Shown: positions 18,441 through 27,894, counted from the stretch's first letter. The stretch: DNA of 64,000 nucleotides from Paenalicyclobacillus ferrooxydans (GCF_001399675.1 NZ_LJCO01000026.1:1-64000), one strand, 5' to 3'. The notes: generated by a model not told the origin, from the letters alone. Made by a program: numbers and translations.

Positions 18441-18760
18441 TTCTTTCTGAGTTCTGAGTTCTGAGTGTCCTTGGCTTGACATAGGGCCGCGGGTCCGTGG
18501 AACCACGATGTCTGTGGAAGTACAGTGTCTGTGGGAGCACGGTATCTCTGGAAGTACAGTGTGTGTGTAAGCCATGTCTTGCTTGCTATGTTTCCCTGTG
18601 GGGAATCCGTCTCAACAAAGTGCCTGTCACGAAGTCTGTGGCAGGCACTTCTCATCTTGCCGGCAGTTCCTCGGCAGTTCGTCGGTAGTTCCCCGGCAGT
18701 TCCCCGGCAGTTCGCCAGTAGCTCGGCCTTGGACATTGCAGCGTGATATCTTAATATGTG
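18441..18760. repeat. Gene-free stretch with short repeats and a hairpin
   Basis: The gap after bshB2 holds imperfect GGAAGTACAGTGT repeats (18510-18560), the hairpin listed separately at 18618, and seven 10-13-bp units of the form CGGCAGTTCCC at 18660-18727. No gene is credible here. Confidence 0.6.
18618..18655 (+). terminator. Possible terminator after bshB2
   Basis: AAGTGCCTG and CAGGCACTT form a 9-bp stem with an inner TCAC/GTG(G) extension, followed by a modest pyrimidine stretch (CTCATCTT). It could terminate bshB2, but the T-tract is weak. Confidence 0.4.
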
Positions 18761-18766
18761 TAAAAC

Positions 18767-18795
18767 TTTACAGCTCCATTGTCATAGTGTACTAT
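18767..18795 (+). promoter_or_regulatory. SigA-type promoter of gntR
   Basis: TTTACA (-35, 18767-18772), a 17-bp spacer and TACTAT (-10, 18790-18795) lie about 25 bases upstream of the ribosome site of the GntR gene. The surrounding DNA is AT-rich, unlike its neighbourhood. Confidence 0.7.
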
Positions 18796-18827
18796 TACAA
18801 TATAACTTGATGTAGGGAGTGAGGTGG

Positions 18828-19217
18828 GTGAGTGATTGGAGCCTTGACGGGAGCAGCGGGGTACCACTCTATGTACAGCTAAGGCAGCAGATTATCTCGC
18901 GAATTATCACTGGTGAGTGGCCTCCAGGCTTCCAATTGCCAACCGTTAGACAGCTCGCCGTGGATGTGCGAATCAATGTGAATACGGTGAGTAAGGTTTA
19001 CAGTCAGGTCGAACAAGAGGGATTCATTGTCACGCAAAAAGGGAAGGGAACCTTCGTACGCAGTGAATTGTCATGGCGTCAAAGCGCTCAAGGGCGTGGT
19101 GAAGAACTGCAACAGTTTGCCAAATTGGTTAAGGAAATGGCGGACGCACAAGGCATCTCCCTCGGTGAACTGATGGAAGTACTGACAGACATGCGAAATA
19201 AAGAGCGTCCATCGTAA
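18828..19217 (+). CDS. Small GntR regulator, YtrA/YhcF type
   Basis: A 129-residue repressor. The winged-helix GntR domain covers residues 5-80 (PLYVQLRQQIISRIITGEW, LPTVRQLA, INVNTVSKVYSQVEQEGF, GKGTFV). It is followed by only a short helical tail, as in the YtrA/YhcF group, which usually controls a membrane transport operon next to it. GGGAG lies eight bases before GTG 18828; an upstream GTG at 18819 overlaps that site. The likely target is its own operon with the SPFH protein. A 30-bp direct repeat (GCTTTCTGCGA) separates the two. Confidence 0.85.
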   Translation: MSDWSLDGSSGVPLYVQLRQQIISRIITGEWPPGFQLPTVRQLAVDVRINVNTVSKVYSQVEQEGFIVTQKGKGTFVRSELSWRQSAQGRGEELQQFAKLVKEMADAQGISLGELMEVLTDMRNKERPS

Positions 19218-19324
19218 GGGGCTTTCTGCGAGAATGCCTCCTGGCAAGAGCCTTTCTGCGAAATGGCCTACTCGAAAGAGGCTTTCCACAACAAACAGAC
19301 GGTTGGAAAGGTGTGGCGTGATTT

Positions 19325-20230
19325 ATGAAACGGCCAAGAGCTGGGATTCAAAAGCTGATTTTTTGGGTTTTTGTAATTGTAGGCGTGGGACTTGGAGCGT
19401 TATTTTGGCTTGGTCTTCATCAGATTGCGATCGGGGTCACTGGCGGTATCATCTTAATTGTCCTTGGTTGGTTGATGGCTTCGGCTGTCCACGTTGCCGA
19501 TCAGTGGGAAAAAGCGGTTGTTCTCCGGCTTGGGAAATTTAAAGCCTTGGCAGGACCCGGAGTATTTACGATCATCCCTTTTGTCGATACAGTGCCAACC
19601 TGGATCGATCAGCGGATCATCACAACGAAGTTCGTGGCTGAACAGACACTGACGAAAGATACGGTTCCCGTCAATGTAGATGCAGTGTTGTTCTGGATGG
19701 TATGGGATGCTGAAAAAGCAGCACTTGAAGTGGTGGATTACGAGAGCTCAGTGTCCTGGGCTGCACAGACAGCACTTCGAGACCTGATTGGGCGGACAAT
19801 GCTGGAAGACCTCCTGAGTTCAAGAGAAGACATTGACAATCAATTGAAGCAGATGATGGATGAGCGTACGGAACCTTGGGGGATAACGATTCAGAATGTT
19901 CAAATTCGGGATATCAGTATTCCTCGGAGTTTGGAGGATGCCATGTCCAGGGCGGCCCAGGCTGAAAGAGAACGAAACGCACGTGCTATCCTTGGTCAGG
20001 CCGAGCAGCAGATCGCCGATTCCTTTGTGACAGCGGCAGAATTGTATGCGAAGCACCCTGCGGCATTGCAACTGCGTGCCCTCAACATTTTATACGAAGG
20101 ATTGAAAGAGAAAGCGTCCATGATTGTGGTACCTAGTTCGCTCGCTGATGCCGCAAATCTGGGCAGTTTACTTGGCACCGTCGCAGCAGAGAAGTTGATT
20201 CACATCCCTTCGGAAAACACAGCTGACTAA
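19325..20230 (+). CDS. SPFH/band-7 (stomatin-like) membrane protein
   Basis: A 301-residue protein with two hydrophobic N-terminal segments (about 10-31 and 36-54). The band-7 domain follows (EKAVVLRLGKF, AGPGVFTIIPFVDTV, DQRIITTKF, TLTKDTVPVNVDAVLFWMVWDAEKA). Then comes a coiled-coil region (SRAAQAERERNARAIL) and a C-terminal LQLRALNILYEGLKEK, all typical of bacterial slipin/stomatin. It probably scaffolds membrane microdomains. NfeD, the usual partner, is absent. The upstream GntR gene suggests joint regulation. Confidence 0.88.
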   Translation: MKRPRAGIQKLIFWVFVIVGVGLGALFWLGLHQIAIGVTGGIILIVLGWLMASAVHVADQWEKAVVLRLGKFKALAGPGVFTIIPFVDTVPTWIDQRIITTKFVAEQTLTKDTVPVNVDAVLFWMVWDAEKAALEVVDYESSVSWAAQTALRDLIGRTMLEDLLSSREDIDNQLKQMMDERTEPWGITIQNVQIRDISIPRSLEDAMSRAAQAERERNARAILGQAEQQIADSFVTAAELYAKHPAALQLRALNILYEGLKEKASMIVVPSSLADAANLGSLLGTVAAEKLIHIPSENTAD

Positions 20231-20244
20231 AGCGGGGTGGCTGG

Positions 20245-21358
20245 GTGCAAACAGGGACGATGGTTTCGTTATCTTTCGGCCTTGCGATCGCGATTGCTGC
20301 AACTGTCACTGGTTGCAACACGGTCCCCCGTGCGGGGACCGGCCCAAGTGCAGTTAATGCAACCAAAAACCAGGCTACGGGGAACGGATCGCAGGTGGCC
20401 GGAGCACAGGGGGCCGGAGCACAGGGGGCCGGAGCACAGGGGGCCGGAGCACAGGGGAACGCGGCGTCGAACGTGACAGGTGGTTCGGTTTCCTCAAACA
20501 AACCGGTTCACCGTGACGGAGCAATCATCTCACTCACGAGGATTCCAGTACCGCACACTACGGGTCTAAATACGTACAAGATGATGTACTGGAGTGATAA
20601 CGTACAAGCCGAGGCGTTTCTAGCGGTCCCCCAGCAGAGCGGCACCTATCCTCTGGTGGTGAGCTGTCATGGGGGACTTGTCCTCGCTTCGAGTTACACA
20701 ACGCATTATCAAAGTCCAATGGATCAAAACAACCTGGGAATATGCCGGCCCGCAGTTTATCACACTTATTCCAGAATACGGAGGGTATGCCGGTAGCGGG
20801 GGAACCGTTCAAGGGCTGCACGGGGATACCCTTGATACGAATAACGCGATTCAGGCTGTGATGAGCAGATATTCAGTTGAGCAAGGACATGTATACTTAG
20901 AAGGGGCCTCGATGGGCGGCGGAGTGGTGCTGCAACTGGCGGAGCAGCGGCATGACGTCCGGTCGGTTATTGCTCTCAGTCCATTTGTCGGGATGCAGGT
21001 AGTTGGACAGTGGGCGGTGAAAAACAAGAATAACAGCGACCTGGCGTTCAACTTTTACGGCGACATGTTAACGTATGGGACAGCGAATCCAAACAGTCCA
21101 TTACTCAGTCAAGACTCGGTTGATTACAAGAAAATCAAGGTGCCTGTGTTACTGCTGCAAGGTACCGCAGACCACCACGTAGCGTGGCAGACGGTTCAAA
21201 TGTTTTACAATGACCTGAAGCCGTATGACAACAAGGCCAAGCTGATCTTGTTTCCGGGAGGTCACCACGGCCTGCACGGGGAGAACCAAAGCAAAGTAAA
21301 CGCCGATATCAGAGCGTGGTATCGGCTTTACGGGGAGTACGGTACGGCAGAAAACTAG
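20245..21358 (+). pseudogene. Lipoprotein alpha/beta hydrolase, frameshifted
   Basis: Two overlapping frames together encode one secreted hydrolase. The first (GTG 20245) has a lipoprotein signal with Cys24 (TVTGC). An Ala/Gly/Gln linker follows, made by 15-bp repeats at about 20400-20457 (units GAQGA). The sequence then starts the hydrolase fold up to the HGG oxyanion segment. Continuity switches to the +1 frame near 20725-20735, around an AAAACAACC stretch. The second frame carries EYGGYAGSG, the nucleophile GASMGGG, the acid GTADHH and the His of GGHHGL. A single-base insertion, sequencing error or +1 frameshifting would all explain it. Without a shift no active enzyme is made. Confidence 0.8.
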
Positions 21359-21450
21359 TGTTGGCCTGGGTCCGGCAGGGAGGTGGATGGCTGTCAAGCC
21401 ATACCAAACGACAGTCATGGTGAGGTCAAAACTAGTGCGTGGCCTGAAAA

Positions 21451-21502
21451 GGGATTCCATATGGAAAGAATACGTGAAAGGATACGTCTGTCTTGGAATC
21501 CC
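21451..21502. terminator. Inverted repeat between convergent genes
   Basis: GGGATTCCA (21451-21459) and TGGAATCCC (21494-21502) are perfect inverted arms around a 34-base loop. They lie between the convergent hydrolase and the 21522 gene. A T-tract is missing, so the terminator role is uncertain. Confidence 0.35.
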
Positions 21503-21521
21503 TGCACAGACCATTTGCTGA

Positions 21522-21860
21522 TTAGTGCTGGATCTGAGTACCGTCAGCGTTCACGACGTGCCATTCACCATCAATGTAGAGTCCGCTTGTCGCAGCGATG
21601 TACGGAATAAAATCTGGGTGTCGCTCCTCGACGAAGTCTAGAACGTCCGCGTCGATCGTGTAATCGTCCGACGTCCGAAATGAGCCAAAGCCAAAATCCT
21701 GCCGGTGAGCGTTATAGATGAGATACCCATTTCGAACCTCGCCCTGGGGGCGTTCGTTGCCATCGTGATCGGCATCGAGAAACCTCTTGAATTCTACATG
21801 GACAAAGTTATCGAGCAGTGCTTCTGGATTATGGTGGTCCATTGAAGGGATCTGATCCAT
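21522..21860 (-). CDS. Small acidic hypothetical protein
   Basis: A 112-residue soluble acidic protein, not recognised. GGAGG lies six bases before the ATG. The sequence is rich in Asp and His (EFKRFLDADHDGNERPQGEVRNGYLIYNAH) and ends in a GLYIDGEWHVVNADGTQIQH-type beta stretch. No membrane segment or signal peptide is seen. It is monocistronic and convergent with the damaged hydrolase gene. Confidence 0.65.
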   Translation of the reverse strand: MDQIPSMDHHNPEALLDNFVHVEFKRFLDADHDGNERPQGEVRNGYLIYNAHRQDFGFGSFRTSDDYTIDADVLDFVEERHPDFIPYIAATSGLYIDGEWHVVNADGTQIQH

Positions 21861-21964
21861 GGGTATCCTCCTTGCCCGTTGGGATGATTGAATGGGAATA
21901 GCATCCCACGGATCCAGTTCCTTAAACCACCATTTTACGCCAGTGGGGGACTAGGGAGGGGCGG

Positions 21965-22060
21965 GCTGAGTCCCGAGGATCCGCCGAGGATCTCCCGAGG
22001 ATCCCCAGTGGATCTCGCGTTCTCTCGAGGATCCCCGTGGGTGTCCCGAGGATCTAGCGT
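21965..22060. repeat. GAGGATC-type short tandem repeats
   Basis: Seven degenerate units of 12-25 bp around CGAGGATC(C/T) fill the gap between the DUF2087 regulator stop codon and the small acidic gene. Confidence 0.6.
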
Positions 22061-22113
22061 AGGTCGAGTGTATCTCCCGGTGCAGCGTCCAGCGTCTGCC
22101 TGTTGGTTTCCAG

Positions 22114-22878
22114 TTACTTGTCCTTGACCCAGTAGCTGCTCCCATCTGGTTGTCTGTCCAGAAAACCATATTCGATCAGGTAACGACGTATCGTCACAAA
22201 ATCGGAATAGACAGCCTTGAGGATTTCGTTGACCTCTTTCTCCGTGTATTGCCGATCGCGACTGAACCTCGCAATGATCTGTCTCAGGATAACCAACTTT
22301 CGTTTTTCCTTCCTCGGGAACTCCGTCAAAGGCCCATCAGTGCCCTCAGGGAAATAGGTCTTTAAGATGCGTTGGTTCTCTTCTTCTGTCATCATGTATC
22401 GTTCATCCACGATTCTGGCTGTTCGGTGAACGTCGAGGAACGCCGGCTTGGTTTCACCCGCTTCCTCCATCAACTCCGCCACCGCCAGCAGCAACTTTGC
22501 TTGCCTGGCCTTTTCACGTAAGGAAAAGCGGTGTGTTCTTACAGTTGCTGAACTGCTCCCGATCTCTCCCGCGATTTGCGCATCGGATTTGCCCTCATAG
22601 AAACTTCGTACAAGATCTTTTTGATGATCTGTCAACCCGATGGATTTTTTATCGAGACTGAGCAGGCACGTCATCATCGAACCGTGTTGATGGGCGATGT
22701 GGATCTGGGCATATTTCTCTGCTTCATACAGCGTCTCACCAAACGTGTATATTTGGCCCTTCGTGAACGACTCACCGCATACCAGGCAGACATACTCCTC
22801 TGTTTTTTGTTCGAATGTGTAGCCTCTTTTGAGGTCTGCTAACGGTGCATCCCAAAATAGCTTTGTTAGGTTGTTTAT
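22114..22878 (-). CDS. DUF2087/LuxR-HTH regulator, start codon missing
   Basis: The only standard start is ATG 22677 (187 residues). The same frame continues upstream for 67 conserved-looking codons: LTKLFWDAPLADLKRGY, then a zinc-site segment CLVCGESF, then HIAHQHGS. It meets a stop near 22911 without ATG, GTG or TTG. After this come a LuxR-like HTH (LTDHQKDLVRSFYEGKSDAQIAGEIGSSSATVRTHRF), a linker, and a C-terminal DUF2087 domain (LRQIIARFSRDRQYTEKEVNEILK). An ATG at 22886 is out of frame by one base just before a TTT run, so a one-base deletion there could have removed the start. ATA 22878 is given as the nominal limit. Confidence 0.7.
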   Translation of the reverse strand: MNNLTKLFWDAPLADLKRGYTFEQKTEEYVCLVCGESFTKGQIYTFGETLYEAEKYAQIHIAHQHGSMMTCLLSLDKKSIGLTDHQKDLVRSFYEGKSDAQIAGEIGSSSATVRTHRFSLREKARQAKLLLAVAELMEEAGETKPAFLDVHRTARIVDERYMMTEEENQRILKTYFPEGTDGPLTEFPRKEKRKLVILRQIIARFSRDRQYTEKEVNEILKAVYSDFVTIRRYLIEYGFLDRQPDGSSYWVKDK

Positions 22879-22984
22879 AAACTCATCTACATTACGTTCG
22901 TTGAATGTATAAACACATTACAATTTTGTTCGCGTATTTTCAAGAGGGAAGATGGGGCGCCCGAGACGCGTGGAAGGGTTAAAG

Positions 22985-23865
22985 CGGGTGCCCGCCTCGT
23001 AACGACCGTGATGCACGGCATTCGGCCTCGGGGCTGTTTAAGTCGGTGAGACCGACTAAGGCGGGGCTCAGTCGATTAGTTAAGTCGCTCCGAGCGACTT
23101 AACACCTCATATTTCGTGACCTAAGTCGGTGAGGCCGACTAAGCATCGCCGGTTCGGCGCCATCGGGGCCGTTTAAGTCGCTGACACCGACTAAGACGGG
23201 GCTCAGTCGATTAGTTAAGTCGCTCCGAGCGACTTAACACCTCATATTTCGTGACCTAAGTCGGTGAGGCCGACTAAGCATCGCCGGTTCGGCGCTAGTC
23301 GGGCTACTTAAGTCGCTGAGACCGACTAAGACGGGAGTCAGTCGATTAGTTAAGTCGCTCCCAGCGACTTAACACCTCATATTTCGTGACCTAAGTCGGT
23401 GAGGCCGACTAAGCATCGCCGGTTCGGGGCTATTCGGGCTGACTAAGTCGCTGACACCGACTAAGACGGGAGTCAGTCGATTAGTTAAGTCGCTCCCAGC
23501 GACTTAACACCTCATATTTCGCGACTTAAGTCGGTGAGGCCGACTAAGCATCGCCGGTTCGGGGCTATTCGGGCTGACTAAGTCGCTGACACCGACTAAG
23601 ACGGGAGTCAGTCGATTAGTTAAGTCGCTCCCAGCGACTTAACACCTCATATTTCGCTACTTAAGTCGGTTCGCCGGTTCGGCGCCATCGGGGCCGTTTA
23701 AGTCGCTGAGACCGACTAAGACGGGGAACAGTCGATCCGTTAAGTCGCTCCGAGCGACTTAACACCTCATATTTTGCGACTTAAGTCGGTGAGGCCGACT
23801 AAGCATCGCCGGTTCGGGGCTATTCGGGCTGACTAAGTCGCTGACACCGACTAAGCCCCACCCCC
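22985..23865 (+). repeat. Satellite array 1: 135-bp units with three hairpins
   Basis: The phase marker AACACCTCAT recurs at 23101, 23236, 23371, 23506 and 23641 (135 bp each) and at 23761, where the preceding unit has lost 15 bp. A partial unit precedes 23101 and another follows 23761. Each unit has a perfect 8-10-bp hairpin (AAGTCGCT with AGCGACTT, three-base loop CCG or CCC) and two more with an AGTCG(G)/(C)CGACT stem. The loops and the segment after GCATCGCCGGTTCGG vary between units while the stems are kept. Homologous to the array at 62811-63620, in reverse orientation. No gene is credible inside. Confidence 0.92.
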
Positions 23866-23988
23866 ATCCCCACCCCCACACGGAAAAATACCTACTCTTC
23901 GAATTTGCCCCAAGAGTCAGTCCGCGTGAGAGGATCAGTGCTAATATGGAAACAGTGGACGATGTCATCCTGGGTGAGGGGGAAACGT

Positions 23989-25092
23989 GTGATCGACAGT
24001 ACCCGTGTGTTTGGTGACGAAGTATATGAGGACAGGCGTCAGCGCTTGCAGGCTCGTCTCCGGGACAAAGGTCTCGGTGGCATGATTGTGATGGGGAAGG
24101 CAAACAGGCTTTACTTGACCGGTTTTGGTCCTGATGGGGGATCACTGACTCGGTTTGTTGCACTGTGCCTGCCGGCGTCCGGCGAACCGGTCTACATTGT
24201 GAGCGATATCGACCAGGAACGGGCACGGGGGTTAGACGTTGATTTTATTCCCGTCGCCTATAACGAGGGTGTGCTCGTTGCGGGGAAACTGGTGCAGAGT
24301 TGGCCTGGTGGCGAGATAGGTGTGGATGCCGTTGCGCTGAACGTGATCGTAGCAGATGCTCTACGAGGGTCTGTCGGTCGCGATCTCCAGCCAGCGGATG
24401 ATATCGTGATGGCGCTTCGCGCCAAGAAATCAGAAGCAGAGATCGAAGTTCTCCGCGAGGCGTCGAGGCACACAGACGCAGTCGCAGAGGCTGCCCGGGC
24501 ACTCGTCAGGGAGGGCCTGACGGAACGGGGACTTTCCGGCGCCATGGTTTACGAGGCCATGAAGCGTGGATGTGACATGCCGCAGATCCCGCTTGTCCTC
24601 ACCGGTGCCAGGGCGACGATGCCTCATTTGATGCCCAGTTCTGAAACCATGAAGTCCGGCGATCTCGTTGTCATAGACTTCGGCGTCGGGTTTGGCGGCT
24701 ACGAAACTGACATTTGCCGCACATATGCGGTTGGAAAGCCAAGCTCATTTGCACTTGAGTTGCATGATATTGTGAGCCGTGCGTTTCACGCCGCAATCGC
24801 AGCGGCCAAGCCTGGGGCCTTCGCGCGTGATGTCCATCAAGCAGCATACGATGTCATTGCCGCTGCTGGTTACGGAGAAGCCTTTTTCCACGGTGTTGGA
24901 CATGGTGTCGGCGTTCAGTCACATGAGACGCCGTTATTGTCGTTTCAGCAATTCACACCGCTCGAAGAAGGAATGGTGTTGGCGATCGAACCGGGTATTT
25001 ATACAAACGGTGTAGGCATTCGATTAGAAGATAACGTGGTTGTCCGCAAAACAGGAGCCGAAAGTCTGAACCGTGCTTCGATGAGCTTGTAA
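23989..25092 (+). CDS. M24 metallopeptidase (Xaa-Pro peptidase-like)
   Basis: A 367-residue pita-bread-fold hydrolase with an N-terminal creatinase-type domain (about 1-130). All five metal ligands are in place: two Asp in VVIDFGVGFGGYETDICRTY, the His in GVGHGVG, and the Glu residues of AIEPGIYT and RLEDNVVV. This predicts an active di-metal aminopeptidase, probably prolidase or Xaa-Pro aminopeptidase. The frame opens earlier (23905), but GAGGGGG six bases before GTG 23989 sets the start. It directly follows the satellite array and precedes an M20 peptidase, so a peptide-scavenging unit is plausible. Confidence 0.88.
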   Translation: MIDSTRVFGDEVYEDRRQRLQARLRDKGLGGMIVMGKANRLYLTGFGPDGGSLTRFVALCLPASGEPVYIVSDIDQERARGLDVDFIPVAYNEGVLVAGKLVQSWPGGEIGVDAVALNVIVADALRGSVGRDLQPADDIVMALRAKKSEAEIEVLREASRHTDAVAEAARALVREGLTERGLSGAMVYEAMKRGCDMPQIPLVLTGARATMPHLMPSSETMKSGDLVVIDFGVGFGGYETDICRTYAVGKPSSFALELHDIVSRAFHAAIAAAKPGAFARDVHQAAYDVIAAAGYGEAFFHGVGHGVGVQSHETPLLSFQQFTPLEEGMVLAIEPGIYTNGVGIRLEDNVVVRKTGAESLNRASMSL

Positions 25093-25202
25093 GGCTTGCG
25101 AATCTGGTTTGCGCATGTGGCTTGCGAATCTGGCTTGCGCATCTTGGGAAGCTTGTAAACCTATGATCTGTCTGGTTGAACGAACTGAAGAGGAGAGTGT
25201 CT

Positions 25203-26474
25203 ATGGATCTGCAAACGGGTGAAAATAGACAGGTTGAACTGTCGGACGAGGTGATGGAGACCGCTCAAAGGATTTATGGAGATGAGCGTGTGCAGGCAGC
25301 GCTCGCATTTATTGAGCAGGATGCGGAACAGACTTTGCGAGATCAGATAACCCTCACAGAGATTCCCGCACCGTCATTTCAGGAAAGCACACGCGGAGAG
25401 TATTTCCGGGAACTGCTTCAAACGTTTGGACTGGCTGACATCCAGACCGACGCCGAAGGAAACGTGTTCGGCACATGGCGTGGCAGTGGCAGTGGCAGTC
25501 GGCCGACCGTGTTTATCTGTGCACACTTGGACACGGTTTTTCCTGCGGGGACAGACACCAAAGTCCGCGAAAAGGAAGGTGTGTACTATGCACCTGGGAT
25601 TTCGGACGATGGACGCGGACTCGCGACGGTGCTCGGAGTTCTCCGAGCACTCCAGGAGAGTGGCATTTCAACCGTCGGTGACGTGATTTTCGGGGCTACA
25701 GTGGGCGAGGAAGGGCTTGGAGACCTGCGCGGTGTAAAGGCCTTCTTTCGCGATCACGATGATGTCGACGGCTTTATCTCCATTGAACCAGGCGATCCGA
25801 CGCGAACCACCTACCTTGCCACCGGAAGCAGACGGTACAAGGTCACCTTTGCGGGTCCTGGCGGCCACAGCTTTGGCGCTTTTGGGACACCGAGCGCCAT
25901 TCACGCACTCGGTCGCGCCGTTTCATTGATAGCCGATGTGCAAGTGCCGAGTGAGCCAAAGACTACGTTTACCGTTGGCGAGATCCGTGGCGGTACTTCG
26001 GTGAACACCATAGCAGCCGAGGCCTCACTGATGCTTGACATGCGTTCGAACTCGATGGACGAATTGGCCAATCTGGAGGCAGAAATCTTGTCCCGCATTC
26101 AGGAAGCTGTCGATGCTGAGAACGTCCGCTGGGGCAGCAACGCCATCTCAGTGGAGATGAAGTTGGTGGGCGATCGGCCCGCTGGGGCACAGGCCTCCGA
26201 TGCGCGGATCGTGCAGGCCGCCATGGCTGCCACTCGGTCCATGGGCATGTCTCCTGAACTGGATGGTGCCATGAGCACAGACTCAAACGTGCCCATTAGC
26301 CTTGGCATACCGGCCGTAACCCTAGGTGGCGGCGGTATTCCCGCAGGAATGCATACCTTGCAAGAGTCGTTCGATCCGGTGGACGCACATCTTGGCGTCC
26401 AACGGACCTTCTTGGCTCTGCTTGGTTTAGTCGGTGTTTCAGGACTGACGGAGCCGCTCCTGAGTCACGATTGA
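25203..26474 (+). CDS. M20 family metallopeptidase (PepT/dipeptidase-like)
   Basis: A 423-residue zinc exopeptidase. Ligand motifs are CAHLDTV, GISDDGRGL and GEEGLGD with the catalytic Glu pair, and EPGDPTRT. A dimerisation lid follows (GGHSFGAFGTPSAIHALGR), and the C-terminal Asp and His motifs TDSNVP and GGGIPAGMHT. AGGAGAG precedes ATG 25203; an ATG at 25176 lacks a site. The substrate is probably a di- or tripeptide. It is the second gene after the M24 peptidase, with an excellent terminator downstream. Confidence 0.88.
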   Translation: MDLQTGENRQVELSDEVMETAQRIYGDERVQAALAFIEQDAEQTLRDQITLTEIPAPSFQESTRGEYFRELLQTFGLADIQTDAEGNVFGTWRGSGSGSRPTVFICAHLDTVFPAGTDTKVREKEGVYYAPGISDDGRGLATVLGVLRALQESGISTVGDVIFGATVGEEGLGDLRGVKAFFRDHDDVDGFISIEPGDPTRTTYLATGSRRYKVTFAGPGGHSFGAFGTPSAIHALGRAVSLIADVQVPSEPKTTFTVGEIRGGTSVNTIAAEASLMLDMRSNSMDELANLEAEILSRIQEAVDAENVRWGSNAISVEMKLVGDRPAGAQASDARIVQAAMAATRSMGMSPELDGAMSTDSNVPISLGIPAVTLGGGGIPAGMHTLQESFDPVDAHLGVQRTFLALLGLVGVSGLTEPLLSHD

Positions 26475-26565
26475 CCATCGCACGACAGCGCAAAGATTGA
26501 CTATCACTCCTGCGTAAAAGTTGATTATCGCTTCTGAGTACAGGTTGATCATCGCGCAGCAGAGT
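26475..26565. repeat. Degenerate 25-30-bp repeats after the M20 gene
   Basis: Four units of the type TTGA(C/T)(C/T)ATCGC recur between the M20 stop codon and the terminator. The rest of the gap up to 26796 holds only the terminator. Confidence 0.5.
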
Positions 26566-26624
26566 GCTGTTGCAGTATCCTTTATCCGCAGTTGTCCCTG
26601 ATGCACGAGCCAGCTGAAGTATAG

Positions 26625-26658
26625 AAGGGCCAGAGCGAGACGTCGCTCTGGCCCTTTT
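26625..26658 (+). terminator. Strong terminator after the peptidase pair
   Basis: AAGGGCCAGAGCGA and TCGCTCTGGCCCTT are perfect 14-bp arms with a four-base loop, followed by TTTT. This is the intrinsic terminator of the M24-M20 unit. Confidence 0.85.
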
Positions 26659-26796
26659 GCGTCCATGGTTATCTGCCACTCCCGGTTCCCTCACAAAATT
26701 GGGCTCGCTTTGAACCAATTTATCCATCCACGCATAGGTTGTGTTTGAAATGACCCAAGGCAAACGCCCACTGGGGGTAATAGGGGGATGCATGTT

Positions 26797-27894
26797 ATGC
26801 AAAACAAAATGGCGAAAAGAGGTACTATCGCCGTCTCTGCGTTGATGATGCTGGCGTTGGCTGGGTGTGGAGCGGCTACCTCCAATTCGGGATCGAATAC
26901 AACAGGCACCAACACAGGCGCGACTGGCACAAGTACCAGCAGCAACTCCGCAAGCGGCAACAGTACGTCTGGCTCCGGCACGAGCAGTGCCCCCATTACG
27001 GTGCGGTACTCAGAGGTTATCCGCTCTGTTTTCTACGCACCAGCCTATGTCGCCATGCAGGAGGGCTTCTTTAAACAAGAAGGCCTCAACGTTCAGATGG
27101 TGACGTCTGAAGGTTCCAATACGGGGGCAGCAGCACTCTTGTCTGGCAGTGCAGACGTGGCATTGGTCGGCCCAGAGACATCGGTGTACATCTATAACCA
27201 GCATGGAAGTCAGACCTTAAAGGTATTTGACCAACTGACGAACACCGATGGCTCGTTCATTTTGTCGAAGAAGAAGATCAACAATTTCACATGGCAGGAC
27301 CTGCAAGGACAGTCCATCATCAGTTGGCGTCCAGGGAGTTCTCCGCAAATGGTCCTGAACTACGATCTCAAGCAGAAGGGCGTTAACGCCAACGTCATTA
27401 CAAACATCGGTCCGGCTGCTATGGTAGGTGCGTTTGAGAGCGGGAAAGCAAACTTCATCCAGGTTTATGAGCCGGTTGCATCTCAACTGATTCAGTCAGG
27501 GCAAGCCTACTACGCTGCATCAGTAGGGAAGGCGATTGGAAGCTATCCGGAAACTGCATTCGAGGCGACCAGTTCGTACATTCAGGGCCACCCGCAGGTC
27601 ATCCAGGATTGGACCAATGCCATTTACAAGGCTACGCAGTGGATTGACAGCCATAGTGCGAACCAAGTCGCTGCAGCCATCGCACCCTACTTCAGTGGTA
27701 CCTCAAACAGCCTGTTAGCGAGTTCCATCCAGAGATATCAAGCACTTAACGCATGGAAGACACCGATTTTGAGTCCGTCAGCGTTTGCCACGTTGCAAAA
27801 GGTATTGATCATGAATGGAACTGAGAAAGCCAGTCAAAAGGTCAACTACTCTGCGGTCATCGACCCGAGCTTCGCTCAGAACATCACAAAGTAA
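26797..27894 (+). CDS. ABC transporter substrate-binding lipoprotein (NitT/TauT/NMT1-like)
   Basis: A 365-residue lipoprotein. The signal peptide ends at LAGC (Cys24) and is followed by a 45-residue Ser/Thr/Gly/Asn linker. The SsuA/THI5-like binding fold starts at ITVRYSEVIRSVFYAPAYVAMQEGFFKQEGL and includes GAAALLSGSADVALVGPETS. Family ligands are aliphatic sulfonates, nitrate/taurine-like anions or thiamine pyrimidines; the sequence does not decide. ATG 26797 lies nine bases after GGGGG, whereas ATG 26788 abuts it. ATPase and permease follow. Confidence 0.88.
   Translation: MQNKMAKRGTIAVSALMMLALAGCGAATSNSGSNTTGTNTGATGTSTSSNSASGNSTSGSGTSSAPITVRYSEVIRSVFYAPAYVAMQEGFFKQEGLNVQMVTSEGSNTGAAALLSGSADVALVGPETSVYIYNQHGSQTLKVFDQLTNTDGSFILSKKKINNFTWQDLQGQSIISWRPGSSPQMVLNYDLKQKGVNANVITNIGPAAMVGAFESGKANFIQVYEPVASQLIQSGQAYYAASVGKAIGSYPETAFEATSSYIQGHPQVIQDWTNAIYKATQWIDSHSANQVAAAIAPYFSGTSNSLLASSIQRYQALNAWKTPILSPSAFATLQKVLIMNGTEKASQKVNYSAVIDPSFAQNITK

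Noticed and set aside
22985-23865. Array 1 as a CRISPR locus
   Set aside because: The whole 135-bp unit is repeated, including the would-be spacers; there are no short identical repeats with unique spacers and no cas genes.
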